Counted from the stretch's first letter, positions 17,631 to 26,730 are shown. The stretch is DNA of 64,000 bases from UBA1672 sp050633645 (GCA_050633645.1 JBOEGX010000002.1:1-64000); one strand, 5' to 3'. Made by a program: numbers and translations. Notes: generated by a model from the letters alone, not told the origin.

Positions 17631-18383
17631 TTATTGGTTATCAACATACTGCTTCAAAGCATTAACCATACCCATCATATCAGGTGTATCGGCAACAAGT
17701 ATATTTTCATTAAAAGCAGAGTGCAAACATTCTACCACGGCATCACTCATACACAAGGCATTAATCCCCGTTATCGCATGAGCAATCCCCAGATCATCTA
17801 CCATTTTTGCAAAATGCTTAGCCGTTCTGCGAGAAAAAAACGTAACCAACCCAATCTTTTTTTCTTTCAATGCCAAAAGAAACGTCATATCAAAGCGCTC
17901 AGCAAGCTCAACTCTATACACCTCAACCTCATCCAATGAATGCCCAACCATCCGCAATGATGTTTTCATATCAACGCTGATATCCCGCCCCCTTAAATAC
18001 AACATTTTCTCATGCGAACCAGAATGCCGCGCCGAAACGGCATCAAGCAAGTCACGCGCATTCTGCACGACAATTCCTGGCCTATACCCTTTCGCGATTA
18101 AAACATTCGCAGTCGCCACACCCACACAATAAAATTGAGGAGAATACTCTTCTTCATTTTTAGGTAGAATATTACAGCCATGAACACTAGAAACAAGAAC
18201 ACATGAATAGTTCCCAAGATACGGCATTTTAATATCTCGATTTTCTACAATCTCAAGAAGCGGCTCATAAACTATATCTCCCTGCTCTACGCCATCAATT
18301 TTTGCAGTAATCACATGCGCAAATTCCTCCGCCTGACCCTTTGCACGTGTAATCACAATTTTCTCTTGTACTTGATTGGTCAT
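17631..18383 (-). CDS. hemD: Uroporphyrinogen-III synthase
   Basis: This enzyme closes hydroxymethylbilane into uroporphyrinogen III with inversion of ring D, the step after HemC. The family is poorly conserved. Support comes from the bilobed layout, the N-terminal VITRAKGQAEEFAHVI, the central FYCVGVATANVLIAKGYRPG, the late TFFSRRTAKHFAKMVDDLG and the 250-residue length, together with position. Its start codon overlaps the hemC stop in an ATGA arrangement, indicating translational coupling. Confidence 0.88.
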   Translation of the reverse strand: MTNQVQEKIVITRAKGQAEEFAHVITAKIDGVEQGDIVYEPLLEIVENRDIKMPYLGNYSCVLVSSVHGCNILPKNEEEYSPQFYCVGVATANVLIAKGYRPGIVVQNARDLLDAVSARHSGSHEKMLYLRGRDISVDMKTSLRMVGHSLDEVEVYRVELAERFDMTFLLALKEKKIGLVTFFSRRTAKHFAKMVDDLGIAHAITGINALCMSDAVVECLHSAFNENILVADTPDMMGMVNALKQYVDNQ

Positions 18384-19342
18384 TTTCGAGCCAAAACCTC
18401 ATTAGGAACCCTGGTTTTCAAGTTACTGCCGACTTGCTCACCGAAATCAATCGCCGCCCGATCCGATACAATCTCGCGGCTCTCATCCACCGCCCACATA
18501 TCCGATCCATCGGGCGCAACCACCTGTACGCGTAAACGCATCTGCGTGTCATCCAATGTCGCAAGCACCCCAACGGAGGTATGGCACGACCCACCAAGAG
18601 AACGAAGAACCCCACGCTCACACTCGACACATCTATATGTTTCCAAACACTTAAATTGGTCAATAAAGGATATAACCTGCTCATCGATTAATCGCATTTC
18701 AATTCCAATCGCGCCCTGCCCCACCGCAGGCAACATGTCATCCACCTCAATAATACTGGCAACCTCATGCGCCAAACCTAATCGGTTTAACCCCGCACAC
18801 GCCAAAAATGTCGCATCAACCTGCCCGCTACGCACCTTATCAATACGGGTCTGTACGTTCCCGCGCAACGGCACAACCTTAATATCTGGCCGCTTATGAA
18901 GCAAGAAAGCCGCGCGCCGCACACTCACCGTCCCAACAACACAACCCATTGGTAAATCATTTATATTTCGGCTACTATCGGACAAAAAAGCATCACGAAC
19001 ATCTTCACGGGGCAACATACAGGGTATAATTAACCCCTTCGGCAATACCGTTTCCATATCCTTCATCGAATGTACCGCCATATCAATCGCTCCAGCCAAT
19101 AAAGCCTCTTCAAGCTCCTTCGCGAATTGCGCCTTTCCACCCGCTAAAGGATCAAGGCGAACCTCACCATCTTCTGGCCGCCAATCCCCCGATGTAACAA
19201 TAACCTTAACCTCAATATCTATATCTGGCGAAACACCCAAAACCAAATCACGCACCATATGCGTCTGCGCCAAAGCAAGCGGTGAACCGCGCGTCCCGAT
19301 AATAATTTTCTTTGGGTATTCATATTCTGATTTGACAGTCAT
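18380..19342 (-). CDS. hemC: Hydroxymethylbilane synthase (porphobilinogen deaminase)
   Basis: This cytoplasmic enzyme polymerises four porphobilinogens into hydroxymethylbilane for haem synthesis. Clear motifs are GTRGSPLALAQTH at the N-terminus, the substrate-binding LRGNVQTRIDKV, and LGGSCHTSVGVLA, whose cysteine holds the dipyrromethane cofactor. I place the start at 19342, which fits the family N-terminus; the frame extends 27 codons upstream, into the divergent tsaD gene. It heads the hemC-hemD-mitofilin-hemY group and is separated from tsaD by only 25 bases. Confidence 0.95.
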   Translation of the reverse strand: MTVKSEYEYPKKIIIGTRGSPLALAQTHMVRDLVLGVSPDIDIEVKVIVTSGDWRPEDGEVRLDPLAGGKAQFAKELEEALLAGAIDMAVHSMKDMETVLPKGLIIPCMLPREDVRDAFLSDSSRNINDLPMGCVVGTVSVRRAAFLLHKRPDIKVVPLRGNVQTRIDKVRSGQVDATFLACAGLNRLGLAHEVASIIEVDDMLPAVGQGAIGIEMRLIDEQVISFIDQFKCLETYRCVECERGVLRSLGGSCHTSVGVLATLDDTQMRLRVQVVAPDGSDMWAVDESREIVSDRAAIDFGEQVGSNLKTRVPNEVLARK

Positions 19343-19360
19343 GGGCGTGTTCTTTATCTG
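19332..19360 (+). promoter_or_regulatory. Putative tsaD promoter, possibly giving a leaderless mRNA
   Basis: A perfect TTGACA (19332-19337), a 17-base spacer and a weak -10 (TATCTG, 19355-19360) point toward tsaD. Transcription would begin near 19367, almost exactly at the tsaD ATG (19368), and there is no ribosome-binding site before that ATG. The -35 overlaps the first codons of divergent hemC. Confidence 0.4.
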
Positions 19361-19367
19361 TTTTACT

Positions 19368-20444
19368 ATGATAGTTCTAGGCATCGAAACAAGCTGCGAC
19401 GAAACCGCAGCATCAATCGTCACCGATAATAGAGAAATACGCTCTAATGTCGTACTGAGTCAACTGGAAGAACACAGTGTTTACGGTGGTGTTGTCCCCG
19501 AAATTGCCGCGCGCGCGCATCTGGAACATATTGATAACGTAGTTAAAGCCGCCCTAAGCGATGCAAACCTAACCTTTGACGACCTTGATGGCGTTGCCGC
19601 AACCTGTGGCCCTGGTCTGATCGGCGGCGTCATGATCGGCATGATGAGCGCAAAAGCAATAGCCGCCGCAAAAAAAATTCCCTTCATCGGAATTAACCAC
19701 CTCGAAGGCCATGCCCTCACAGCACGCCTTTCCGATAACATCGCATTCCCTTATCTCGTCCTATTGGTATCTGGCGGTCACACACAAATTCTGGTCGCCG
19801 AAGATGTCGGCGTTTACAAACGATGGGGAACAACATTGGATGATGCCGTGGGCGAATGCTTTGATAAATCCGCAAAGCTTATGGGATTGCCTTATCCCGG
19901 CGGCCCCAATGTTGAGAAAATCGCCAAAGAATGCGAGAACCCAAAAGCCGCGAACAAACGCTTCCCCCTGCCCTCCCCCATGAAGGGTCGCAAGAATATG
20001 GACTTCTCGTTCTCTGGGCTGAAAACCGCAATAAGAACGCATATAGACAAGCTCCCCGAGGGCGATTTAGACCGCAAAGACGTCGCTGATATGGCACACG
20101 CCATGCAAACAAAAACAGCCGAAATATTATCCGATAGATGCGAGAACGCCATTGAGCGGTTCTCACAAGAATACAAACCAGAAAACCCAACCCTCGTAAT
20201 TTGCGGCGGAGTCTCCGCCAATCAAACCATCCGCGCCGAACTCGACACCCTCGCAAAAAAACACGGAATGACCACAAGCGCGCCGCCACTATCTCTATGC
20301 GGTGATAACGGCGCAATGATCGCATGGGCGGGAATAGAGCGCTTCAAAAGCGGACAAAATGATCCACTGGACTTTAAGGCGCGCCCGCGCTGGCCGCTTG
20401 ACCCAACCGCCGCCCCGCGCCATGGTGCAGGGGTAAAGGCGTAA
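19368..20444 (+). CDS. tsaD: tRNA N6-threonylcarbamoyladenosine transferase subunit
   Basis: TsaD (Gcp/Kae1) with TsaB and TsaE puts threonylcarbamoyl on A37 of ANN-decoding tRNAs. The ASKHA fold is evident from IVLGIETSCDETAASIV at the N-terminus. Metal ligands lie in NHLEGHAL and the ATP-binding motifs include LVLLVSGGHTQ and CGGVSANQTIRAEL. The length of 358 residues is normal. I chose the ATG at 19368; the open frame runs 12 codons further upstream but into hemC. gpsA follows 17 bases later, the usual alphaproteobacterial order. Confidence 0.96.
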   Translation: MIVLGIETSCDETAASIVTDNREIRSNVVLSQLEEHSVYGGVVPEIAARAHLEHIDNVVKAALSDANLTFDDLDGVAATCGPGLIGGVMIGMMSAKAIAAAKKIPFIGINHLEGHALTARLSDNIAFPYLVLLVSGGHTQILVAEDVGVYKRWGTTLDDAVGECFDKSAKLMGLPYPGGPNVEKIAKECENPKAANKRFPLPSPMKGRKNMDFSFSGLKTAIRTHIDKLPEGDLDRKDVADMAHAMQTKTAEILSDRCENAIERFSQEYKPENPTLVICGGVSANQTIRAELDTLAKKHGMTTSAPPLSLCGDNGAMIAWAGIERFKSGQNDPLDFKARPRWPLDPTAAPRHGAGVKA

Positions 20445-20461
20445 AGCCATTGGAGGACACA

Positions 20462-21451
20462 ATGAAAGCAATCAGCGTAATCGGCGCAGGGGCATGGGGA
20501 ACAGCCCTGGCACAAGTCAATGCAACAAATGACCGCCACATCATTCTTTGGGCACGTGACTATGGCCTTGCAATCGAAATAAACAACACTAGAGAAAACA
20601 AACTCTATCTGCCCTCACACCCACTCAGCCAGAACATAACCGCCACCAGCGACCTTGAAATCGCCTGTGAGGCCGATATCATCCTAATGGTCACCCCCGC
20701 GCAAGCCATGCGTAAAATTCTAACCGATATGAAACCCCATATCCGCAATGAACATAAGCTTATTCTTTGCTCCAAAGGCATAGAACTTAGTACGGGAAAA
20801 CTTATGAGCGATGTCGCGCAAGATATCCTACCCGGTACCCCCATCGCCATCCTCAGCGGCCCAAACTTCGCGCACGAAATCGCAAGCGGAAAACCAGCCG
20901 CAACAACATTGGCTTGCACCGATGAAGCCTTGGCAAGAGAATTACAATCCGCAATTACCGGGACAACATTTCGCGCCTATATCACAAACGATATTATCGG
21001 CGCACAAATCGCGGGAGCACTGAAAAACGTTATCGCAATCGCATGTGGCGCATCCAAAGCCATGGAAGCAGGCGAAAGCGCCAGAGCATCCCTCGTCACA
21101 CGCGGCCTCGCCGAGATCGCCCGCCTTGGTCACGCCATGGGCGCAGACTACGAAACCTTTCTGGGCTTAAGCGGCGTGGGCGATATGATGCTCACCTGCT
21201 CCTCCGAGAAATCACGAAACTTCTCTCTTGGTCTCGAATTAGGAATGGGTAAAAATATAGCCAATACATTGAAAAACAGCAGAAACGTTACCGAAGGCAT
21301 CCACACAGCGCAAGCCGCCCTCATGCTCGCGGATAAATATAACATCAATATGCCCATCGCACAGGCTGTGCATAAATGCGTGAATGAAGGCATTGCCCTT
21401 GACGAAGTCATGCATGAGCTATTGAATCGTCCTGTCGGTCACGAATTATAG
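20462..21451 (+). CDS. gpsA: Glycerol-3-phosphate dehydrogenase [NAD(P)+]
   Basis: This cytoplasmic enzyme reduces dihydroxyacetone phosphate to sn-glycerol-3-phosphate for phospholipid synthesis. The Rossmann motif is VIGAGAWGTALAQ at residues 5-17. SGPNFAHEIASGKPAA and the C-terminal catalytic region with LKNVIAIACG and SGVGDMMLTC are also present. The ATG at 20462 is preceded by GGAGGA; a second ATG four codons upstream is less likely. It is co-directional with tsaD (17 bases upstream) and the EVE gene (64 bases downstream). Confidence 0.95.
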   Translation: MKAISVIGAGAWGTALAQVNATNDRHIILWARDYGLAIEINNTRENKLYLPSHPLSQNITATSDLEIACEADIILMVTPAQAMRKILTDMKPHIRNEHKLILCSKGIELSTGKLMSDVAQDILPGTPIAILSGPNFAHEIASGKPAATTLACTDEALARELQSAITGTTFRAYITNDIIGAQIAGALKNVIAIACGASKAMEAGESARASLVTRGLAEIARLGHAMGADYETFLGLSGVGDMMLTCSSEKSRNFSLGLELGMGKNIANTLKNSRNVTEGIHTAQAALMLADKYNINMPIAQAVHKCVNEGIALDEVMHELLNRPVGHEL

Positions 21452-21515
21452 ACTCAAACCGTCACTCATATCTTCGCAGCACACACAACCCGAATATGAA
21501 CAGAAGGACAATAAA

Positions 21516-21926
21516 GTGAAATATTGGCTCGTAAAATCAGAACCCAACAAATGGTCATGGGACGACCAAGTGAAAAAAGGCATAGAGCATTGGGACGGCG
21601 TAAGGAACTATCAAGCATCAAACAATATGAAAGCCATGAAAATTGGTGACCTCGCCTTCTTCTATCACTCCGTCAAGGAAAAGCAAATTGTTGGAATTGT
21701 CGAGGTGGTCAAAGAATACTACCCCGACCACACAGACCCGAAAGGTCGATTTGGCATGGTGGACTTCAAAGCCGTTAAACCAATAACAAACCCCGTCACC
21801 TTAGCCGATATAAAATCTGAAGACAGCCTGCAAACCATGGCATTGGTCAGGCAATCACGCCTCTCCGTAGCCCCCGTTGAAAAAAGCGAGTGGGATACCA
21901 TATTAAAATTGGCCGAAAAAGGCTAA
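21516..21926 (+). CDS. EVE-domain protein (thymocyte nuclear protein 1-like)
   Basis: This small PUA-related EVE-fold protein is expected to bind modified bases in RNA or DNA. The N-terminus (KYWLVKSEPNKWSWDD) and the following WDGVRNYQASNNMKAMKIGD and FYHSVKEKQIVGIVEV are typical of the family. At 136 residues it is essentially one domain. The start codon is GTG with AGAAGGA about 8 bases upstream. It lies between gpsA and acs. Confidence 0.92.
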   Translation: MKYWLVKSEPNKWSWDDQVKKGIEHWDGVRNYQASNNMKAMKIGDLAFFYHSVKEKQIVGIVEVVKEYYPDHTDPKGRFGMVDFKAVKPITNPVTLADIKSEDSLQTMALVRQSRLSVAPVEKSEWDTILKLAEKG

Positions 21927-21954
21927 TTCATTATTATATATAAGGAATAAATCA

Positions 21955-23886
21955 ATGAGCGAGACGTATAAGCCATCAAGTGAAATCCTGAAACGCACAA
22001 AAACAACCAAAAAAGAATACGATTCACTGCATGAAGAATCCATTGAATCCCCAGATATTTTTTGGGGACGCATGGCCGATAGGATTGACTGGTTTCAAAA
22101 ACCCACAAAGATCAAAAACACATCATTCAAACCCCCAGTGTCGATAAAATGGTACGAGGACGGAATATTAAACGCATGCTATAACTGTGTTGATCGCCAC
22201 CTACCTGAAAAAGTCACAAACACGGCCTTGATTTTCGAAGGCAATAACCCAGAAGAATCACGGAAAATCAGTTACGGCGAACTCAAGGAAGAAGTTTGCA
22301 AACTCGCCAACACCCTAAAAGAGCGTGGCGTTAAAAAAGGCGATAGAGTGGCGATATACATGCCCATGGTCGCCGAAGCCGTCTACGCCATGCTCGCCTG
22401 TGCACGGATTGGCGCAGTGCATTCCGTGGTCTTTGGCGGCTTCTCTCCCGAAAGCCTGAAAAACCGTATTATCGATTGCGGCGCAAAAATCGTCATCACC
22501 GCCGATGAGGCCTATCGCGGCAATAAAACCATCCCCTTGAAAGCCAACACAGACGAAGCCGTTAAGAACTGTCCCAACGTGCATACCATCCTTGTTCTAA
22601 AACGCACAGGCGGTGAGGTCGAATGGAATGACAAGCACGATATCTGGTGGCACGAAACCGTGGACACCCAAGACAGCGATTGCCCATGCGAACCAATGAA
22701 CGCAGAAGACCCGCTCTTTATCCTCTACACCTCTGGCTCTACAGGAACACCAAAAGGCGTGATGCACACCACGGGCGGCTATATGGTTTACACCAACCTG
22801 ACCTTTGAAACAGTTTTCGATTACCACGCAGGCGAAGTCTATTGGTGCACCGCCGATGTCGGCTGGATCACAGGCCACAGCTATATCGTCTACGGCCCCC
22901 TATCTAATGGCGCAATTTCAGTAGTATTTGAGGGCATACCAACTTATCCCGATGCATCAAGATTCTGGCAAGTTGTAGACAAACATAACGTCAACATATT
23001 CTACACTGCCCCTACGGCCATCCGTTCCCTATTGGGCGCAGGGGACGAACATGCAACCAAAACAAGCCGTAAATCACTCCGCATTCTTGGCACAGTTGGC
23101 GAACCCATAAACAAAGAAGCATGGGAATGGTATTACGAAATTATCGGCGATGGAAAATGCCCAATTATCGACACATGGTGGCAAACCGAAACAGGCGGGC
23201 ACATGCTCACCCCTCTTCCAAGCTTTGACCTTAAACCCGGCTCTGCGACCCTACCCTTTTTCGGCGTGCATCCCGTTTTATTGGATGAGAACGGCAAAGA
23301 ATTAACAGGTGAGACAGAAGGTGTTTTATGTTTCAAGGACTCATGGCCTGGCCAGATGCGCGGTGTTTATAAAAACCCCGAACGCTTTGAAAAAACCTAC
23401 TTCTCTGACTATGCGGGCTACTTCTTTTCTGGCGATGGCGCACGCCGTGACGCCGATGGATATTACTGGATCACGGGGCGCACAGATGACGTCCTCAACG
23501 TCTCTGGCCATCGCCTTGGCACTGCAGAAATCGAAAGCGCGATTAATGAGCATAAAGACATCTCCGAAAGCGCGGTCGTCGGATATCCACATAATATAAA
23601 GGGGCAAGGCATCTTCGCCTATGTCACTCTAAAATCTGGGCACGACCTAAGCCTAGAAAACGCGCGCAAGGAAATCACAGCAAAAGTGCGGGAGATTATA
23701 GGCCCAATCGCATCACCAGATGCGATCCTATTCGCCCCCGCCCTACCAAAAACACGCTCAGGAAAAATTATGCGCCGCATCTTACGCAAAATAGCGGCCA
23801 ACGAATTTGATGACCTCGGCGACATATCAACCCTTGCTGATCCATCTGTTGTGGAAGATATAATCAGAACGCGAGAAGACATTTAA
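21955..23886 (+). CDS. acs: Acetyl-CoA synthetase
   Basis: This AMP-forming enzyme converts acetate, ATP and CoA to acetyl-CoA. Recognisable signatures are the adenylation P-loop YTSGSTGTPKGVMHTTGGY (about residue 260), the DTWWQTETGGHM core motif, SGDGARRDADGYYWITGR, and the C-terminal RSGKIMRRILRK. That last motif's lysine is the acetylation site controlling Acs. The length of 643 residues is typical. GGA precedes the ATG. It is in line with the EVE gene (28 bases) and the CDGSH gene (33 bases). Confidence 0.97.
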   Translation: MSETYKPSSEILKRTKTTKKEYDSLHEESIESPDIFWGRMADRIDWFQKPTKIKNTSFKPPVSIKWYEDGILNACYNCVDRHLPEKVTNTALIFEGNNPEESRKISYGELKEEVCKLANTLKERGVKKGDRVAIYMPMVAEAVYAMLACARIGAVHSVVFGGFSPESLKNRIIDCGAKIVITADEAYRGNKTIPLKANTDEAVKNCPNVHTILVLKRTGGEVEWNDKHDIWWHETVDTQDSDCPCEPMNAEDPLFILYTSGSTGTPKGVMHTTGGYMVYTNLTFETVFDYHAGEVYWCTADVGWITGHSYIVYGPLSNGAISVVFEGIPTYPDASRFWQVVDKHNVNIFYTAPTAIRSLLGAGDEHATKTSRKSLRILGTVGEPINKEAWEWYYEIIGDGKCPIIDTWWQTETGGHMLTPLPSFDLKPGSATLPFFGVHPVLLDENGKELTGETEGVLCFKDSWPGQMRGVYKNPERFEKTYFSDYAGYFFSGDGARRDADGYYWITGRTDDVLNVSGHRLGTAEIESAINEHKDISESAVVGYPHNIKGQGIFAYVTLKSGHDLSLENARKEITAKVREIIGPIASPDAILFAPALPKTRSGKIMRRILRKIAANEFDDLGDISTLADPSVVEDIIRTREDI

Positions 23887-23919
23887 CCAATATTATATAA
23901 CGATAAAAGGATATTAAGA

Positions 23920-24162
23920 ATGACAGACCTCCCTAAAATAGCCAATAAATCATCAGCGTGTGTTGAGCTTGAAGAAGGCAAAGATTACTGGTTTTGCACC
24001 TGCGGCCTATCGGCAAAACAACCATTTTGTGATGGCGCACATAAAGGTACAGGATTTAAATCCATGAAATTCACGGCCGAAAAAACAGGAAAGGCATGGC
24101 TATGTCAGTGCAAACAATCGGCAAAGCAACCCTTCTGCGACGGCACGCATTCAAAGCTATAA
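23920..24162 (+). CDS. CDGSH-type iron-sulfur protein (two clusters)
   Basis: This 80-residue protein has two CDGSH-like [2Fe-2S] motifs with the C-X-C-X2-S-X3-P-X-C-D-G-X2-H pattern. They are CTCGLSAKQPFCDGAH near residue 27 and CQCKQSAKQPFCDGTH near residue 62. No membrane segment is present, unlike mitoNEET. The family is linked to redox or Fe-S handling. AGGAT precedes the ATG, and it is probably co-transcribed with acs. Confidence 0.92.
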   Translation: MTDLPKIANKSSACVELEEGKDYWFCTCGLSAKQPFCDGAHKGTGFKSMKFTAEKTGKAWLCQCKQSAKQPFCDGTHSKL

Positions 24163-24211
24163 CAAGAAGTTAAGATAAGGACAATTCCTGCCCCAAATCC
24201 AAACAAGAATC

Positions 24212-25246
24212 TTATTCCAAATCAAAATCAGGATTAAGCTCAACCATGCCATTAACAGAAACACCAAGGCCAACCATAATAACAAAATCATCAATGTTTT
24301 TAGGCGACTTACCTGTAAATTCAGGTTTTAAAACATGCTGCAAATTACGAAGCCCACCTTCTTCAGTCTGCCCAAAGTAACGGCTCAGATCACTTTCGCT
24401 CTGCCCTAAAAGAGTCTCATCAAGGCTTTGAACAAATCCTGTCTGAGGTGGAATACCCTGCGTTTTCGTGAAATTAACAGCATCAGAAAACAATTCTCGC
24501 GCATCAATCGTCGGCTTATTCGCGTGCGCTTTTGTTCCTGGGTACACCTGCTCCACAACATCCAAAAGATCATGAAATCCCTTAACTCCTTCAAGGCCAG
24601 GAATACGTTCATTACTAAGCGCAGAATACAACGTTTTATAAGCGACTTTCCCCTTTAAAGCACCATATTCAACATCATCTGAGTCTGAGACTTTAGGAAC
24701 CTGTCCATTTGCCACAAAATAACCACGCAGCGCATCAATCACCGCATGTTTTTTATCACCCCAAGACATCTTAGCTTTTTGAGGAGCCAAATCCTTAATA
24801 TCCGCCTTACAAAGCTCTATAATTTTCTGGGTATACTGATCCTGATTAACGCATTTCGCAGACCAAGCCTTCCCCTCATGTATAAGCTCTAGCAAGTCAA
24901 TTTTTTCGGGTGATTCCGGGTCAATATTCTTCATATCCTTAATCACGCACGTCATCATGCCATACCAATTATTCGTGGCAATATGATGCGTTTCCCCATT
25001 TTTCTCAGAAAATTCAAGCATCTTATACGATAGGTCAATATCCCGCCCCCGATCAGGCGCATGATAAACTTTAATCTTCCCGTCAAGATCGAAATGGCGC
25101 CTCACCGCATCAACAAACTCAGTCGTATTAAAAAAACGAATGCCAAAAACATCATCACAAGGCCAGTCACCGAATAAACGGTTAGGAATCGCCTCTTTGT
25201 CTTGCATAAAGTTACGCTCAATTTGTTTCCGAACTTCCTTATTCAT
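24212..25246 (-). CDS. Orphan protein carrying the repeat domain of the RpoH-like protein
   Basis: I do not recognise a named family. The 344-residue soluble protein has an N-terminal part (1-150) with no known motif. A ~60-residue module at about 167-228 (VIDALRGYFVANGQVP, VEYGALKG, LYSALSNERIPG) aligns by eye with two modules at the C-terminus of the sigma-like protein at 50586-51992. A second, weaker copy may lie at about 250-305 (DAVNFTKTQGIPP, GGLRNL). The modules look helical and could bind nucleic acid or protein; that is inference. The gene is transcribed alone, convergent with the CDGSH gene. Confidence 0.72.
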   Translation of the reverse strand: MNKEVRKQIERNFMQDKEAIPNRLFGDWPCDDVFGIRFFNTTEFVDAVRRHFDLDGKIKVYHAPDRGRDIDLSYKMLEFSEKNGETHHIATNNWYGMMTCVIKDMKNIDPESPEKIDLLELIHEGKAWSAKCVNQDQYTQKIIELCKADIKDLAPQKAKMSWGDKKHAVIDALRGYFVANGQVPKVSDSDDVEYGALKGKVAYKTLYSALSNERIPGLEGVKGFHDLLDVVEQVYPGTKAHANKPTIDARELFSDAVNFTKTQGIPPQTGFVQSLDETLLGQSESDLSRYFGQTEEGGLRNLQHVLKPEFTGKSPKNIDDFVIMVGLGVSVNGMVELNPDFDLE

Positions 25247-25298
25247 ATCACCCAGCCTTATTTCTTAATATTATCTTGGTTACATATAATATGAAAAC

Positions 25299-25338
25299 CC
25301 AAAAAAAAGAAAACAAAAAGCCCTCATCCGAGGGCTTT
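25299..25338 (-). terminator. Terminator downstream of gapR
   Basis: Read on the minus strand, AAAGCCCTC and GAGGGCTTT form a 9-bp stem with a 4-base loop (25338-25317), followed by a T-rich run (TTGTTTTCTTTTTTTT). It would end the gapR transcript, whose 3' untranslated region then contains the inverted repeat at 25411-25511. Confidence 0.8.
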
Positions 25339-25410
25339 AAAATTCATCATACTTAAGAGCAAAGAGCTTTTCATTTATAGAAGAGAAAGCAACGCAGAAG
25401 ATTATTCTAG

Positions 25411-25511
25411 AGCGTACTGCATTTATGTATGGCTAGGAAAGCAAGGCGCCGTGTATTTTAATACATAAGCCGAAGCTTAACGAAGTCCATACGTAAATGC
25501 AAAAGCTCTTA
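25411..25511. repeat. Long inverted repeat after gapR
   Basis: Two arms, TGCATTTATGTATGG (25418-25432) and CCATACGTAAATGCA (25487-25501), are complementary at 14 of 15 positions. The pairing extends outward (AGAGC with GCTCT) and an inner palindrome TGTATTTTAATACA lies in the loop. A partial third arm (AAGAGCTTTTCATTTA, about 25362-25377) repeats the left arm. The element ends on the gapR stop codon. It could be a structured 3' UTR or one copy of a dispersed palindromic element. A second, differently sized hairpin element is at 55739-55839. Confidence 0.65.
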
Positions 25512-25823
25512 GCTCATGCCGATGGCGGCTTTGTACAGATCCATAATCGCCTCTAATTCATGTCGGGCATCCGCATCCATTTTACGCAAACCAATGAGCT
25601 TACGCATCACTTTCACATCAAAACCCACGCCTTTGGCCTCGGCATAAACTTCCTTGATATCCTCCATCAAAACAGCTTTTTCCTCTTCCAAACGCTCAAC
25701 ACGTTCAATAAAAGATGCTAAACGTTGCCCTGCAACACCACCAACATCTTGCGGGGTGGCGGCCTCTGAGGGGGCAGATTCATTGGCGTCAGAAACTGGG
25801 AAGCTTGCGACATTCTCACTCAT
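25509..25823 (-). CDS. gapR: GapR-type nucleoid protein (DUF2312)
   Basis: GapR is a small alphaproteobacterial nucleoid-associated protein that binds overtwisted, AT-rich DNA and supports replication and segregation. The C-terminal ~75 residues match DUF2312 closely: RLASFIERVERLEEEKAVLM, then AEAKGVGFDVKVMRKLIGLR and a C-terminal helix with DLYKAAIGM. The N-terminal 30 residues are a low-complexity Ala/Ser/Pro/Glu tail. The stop codon falls at the end of the inverted repeat, and a terminator lies 170 bases downstream. Confidence 0.93.
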   Translation of the reverse strand: MSENVASFPVSDANESAPSEAATPQDVGGVAGQRLASFIERVERLEEEKAVLMEDIKEVYAEAKGVGFDVKVMRKLIGLRKMDADARHELEAIMDLYKAAIGMS

Positions 25824-25909
25824 GATAATTCCTTCGTATATTTATGATTCGTAATAGGTTCTAGTTTACACAATTAGATGGATTTGCCACCCCTGATTCG
25901 TCTAAAATA

Positions 25910-26572
25910 CTAGTTTTTTGGCTTAACATCCCAACTATCAATCAAAACGCCATGCTCATTCTTAATGCCTTCAAAACGCCCAAGATGAAATGTCACGACA
26001 TATTCTTGTGATATTTGCTCACCCTCACTTTTTCCGTAATCATCCAAACCAGCATCAAGATATGTCACCATAACAGCAGTCTGAAAAACCCATTGATAAC
26101 GCCCATCAATAACACCCTCATTCACAACAATCGGATAGTCTTGAATGAACCCTGTGATGTCATATCGCCCCGTTTTAAGGGTCGTAATATAATTACGCGA
26201 ATGCAAAAAGGAAACATAATCATCTGTTCCATTTTTAGAGAACAATTCAACCTTTTCAAGATACTGCTGATCATACCCATCGGATTTATAGCTAATCAAT
26301 GATGGAAGCACCAACTGCAACCAACCAATCATAACAGTGTTCGTACGGTGTTTTTGATCCAATGGCGTTGAGTTTTGAGGATTGTCAATACTATCCATAT
26401 CCAAAATAACAGCGTCAGGATCAGAAAACGGCGCACGCAATGTTTCAGAGGGGCTAGGCCCAGTATCTTCAATCGCTGGAAATAAAAAATCCAACCACCC
26501 CGCATTTGCGTTAGTGGAATACCCACCAAAGGAAAGCAACACAATTACAAATAAAAGACAATTAACACGCAT
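25910..26572 (-). CDS. DotI/IcmL-like exported protein, orphan
   Basis: The mature part resembles the DotI/IcmL/TraM family of type IVB secretion and conjugation inner-membrane proteins. The tail has the family pattern PIVVNEGVIDGRYQWVFQTA followed by VMVTYLDAG and a final VVTFHLGRFE strand. The central QDYPIV and a helix resembling the GW..F region also fit. The N-terminus is a signal peptide/anchor ending near NANA-GW. The start at 26572 has AAGGGA six bases upstream. No other dot/icm or conjugation gene is in the window, so it is probably one of the stand-alone family members. The assignment is by pattern only. Confidence 0.65.
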   Translation of the reverse strand: MRVNCLLFVIVLLSFGGYSTNANAGWLDFLFPAIEDTGPSPSETLRAPFSDPDAVILDMDSIDNPQNSTPLDQKHRTNTVMIGWLQLVLPSLISYKSDGYDQQYLEKVELFSKNGTDDYVSFLHSRNYITTLKTGRYDITGFIQDYPIVVNEGVIDGRYQWVFQTAVMVTYLDAGLDDYGKSEGEQISQEYVVTFHLGRFEGIKNEHGVLIDSWDVKPKN

Positions 26573-26730
26573 TGAAAATCCCTTCACACATAAAGCACAA
26601 ACAATATTTGAGCATAAAACACCACATAATGTCTACGCTTATAGTAACCAAGACCACAATAACTTGTTTATGAGACCATAACCTAAGAAAACTATTGGCG
26701 TTTCACGTGCTTTAAGATAATCCTATCATC

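Noticed and set aside
26696..26711. Second parS-like sequence (GTTTCACGTG core at 26700-26709)
   Set aside because: Only about 11 of 16 positions match and the right half-site is destroyed, so ParB binding is unlikely.
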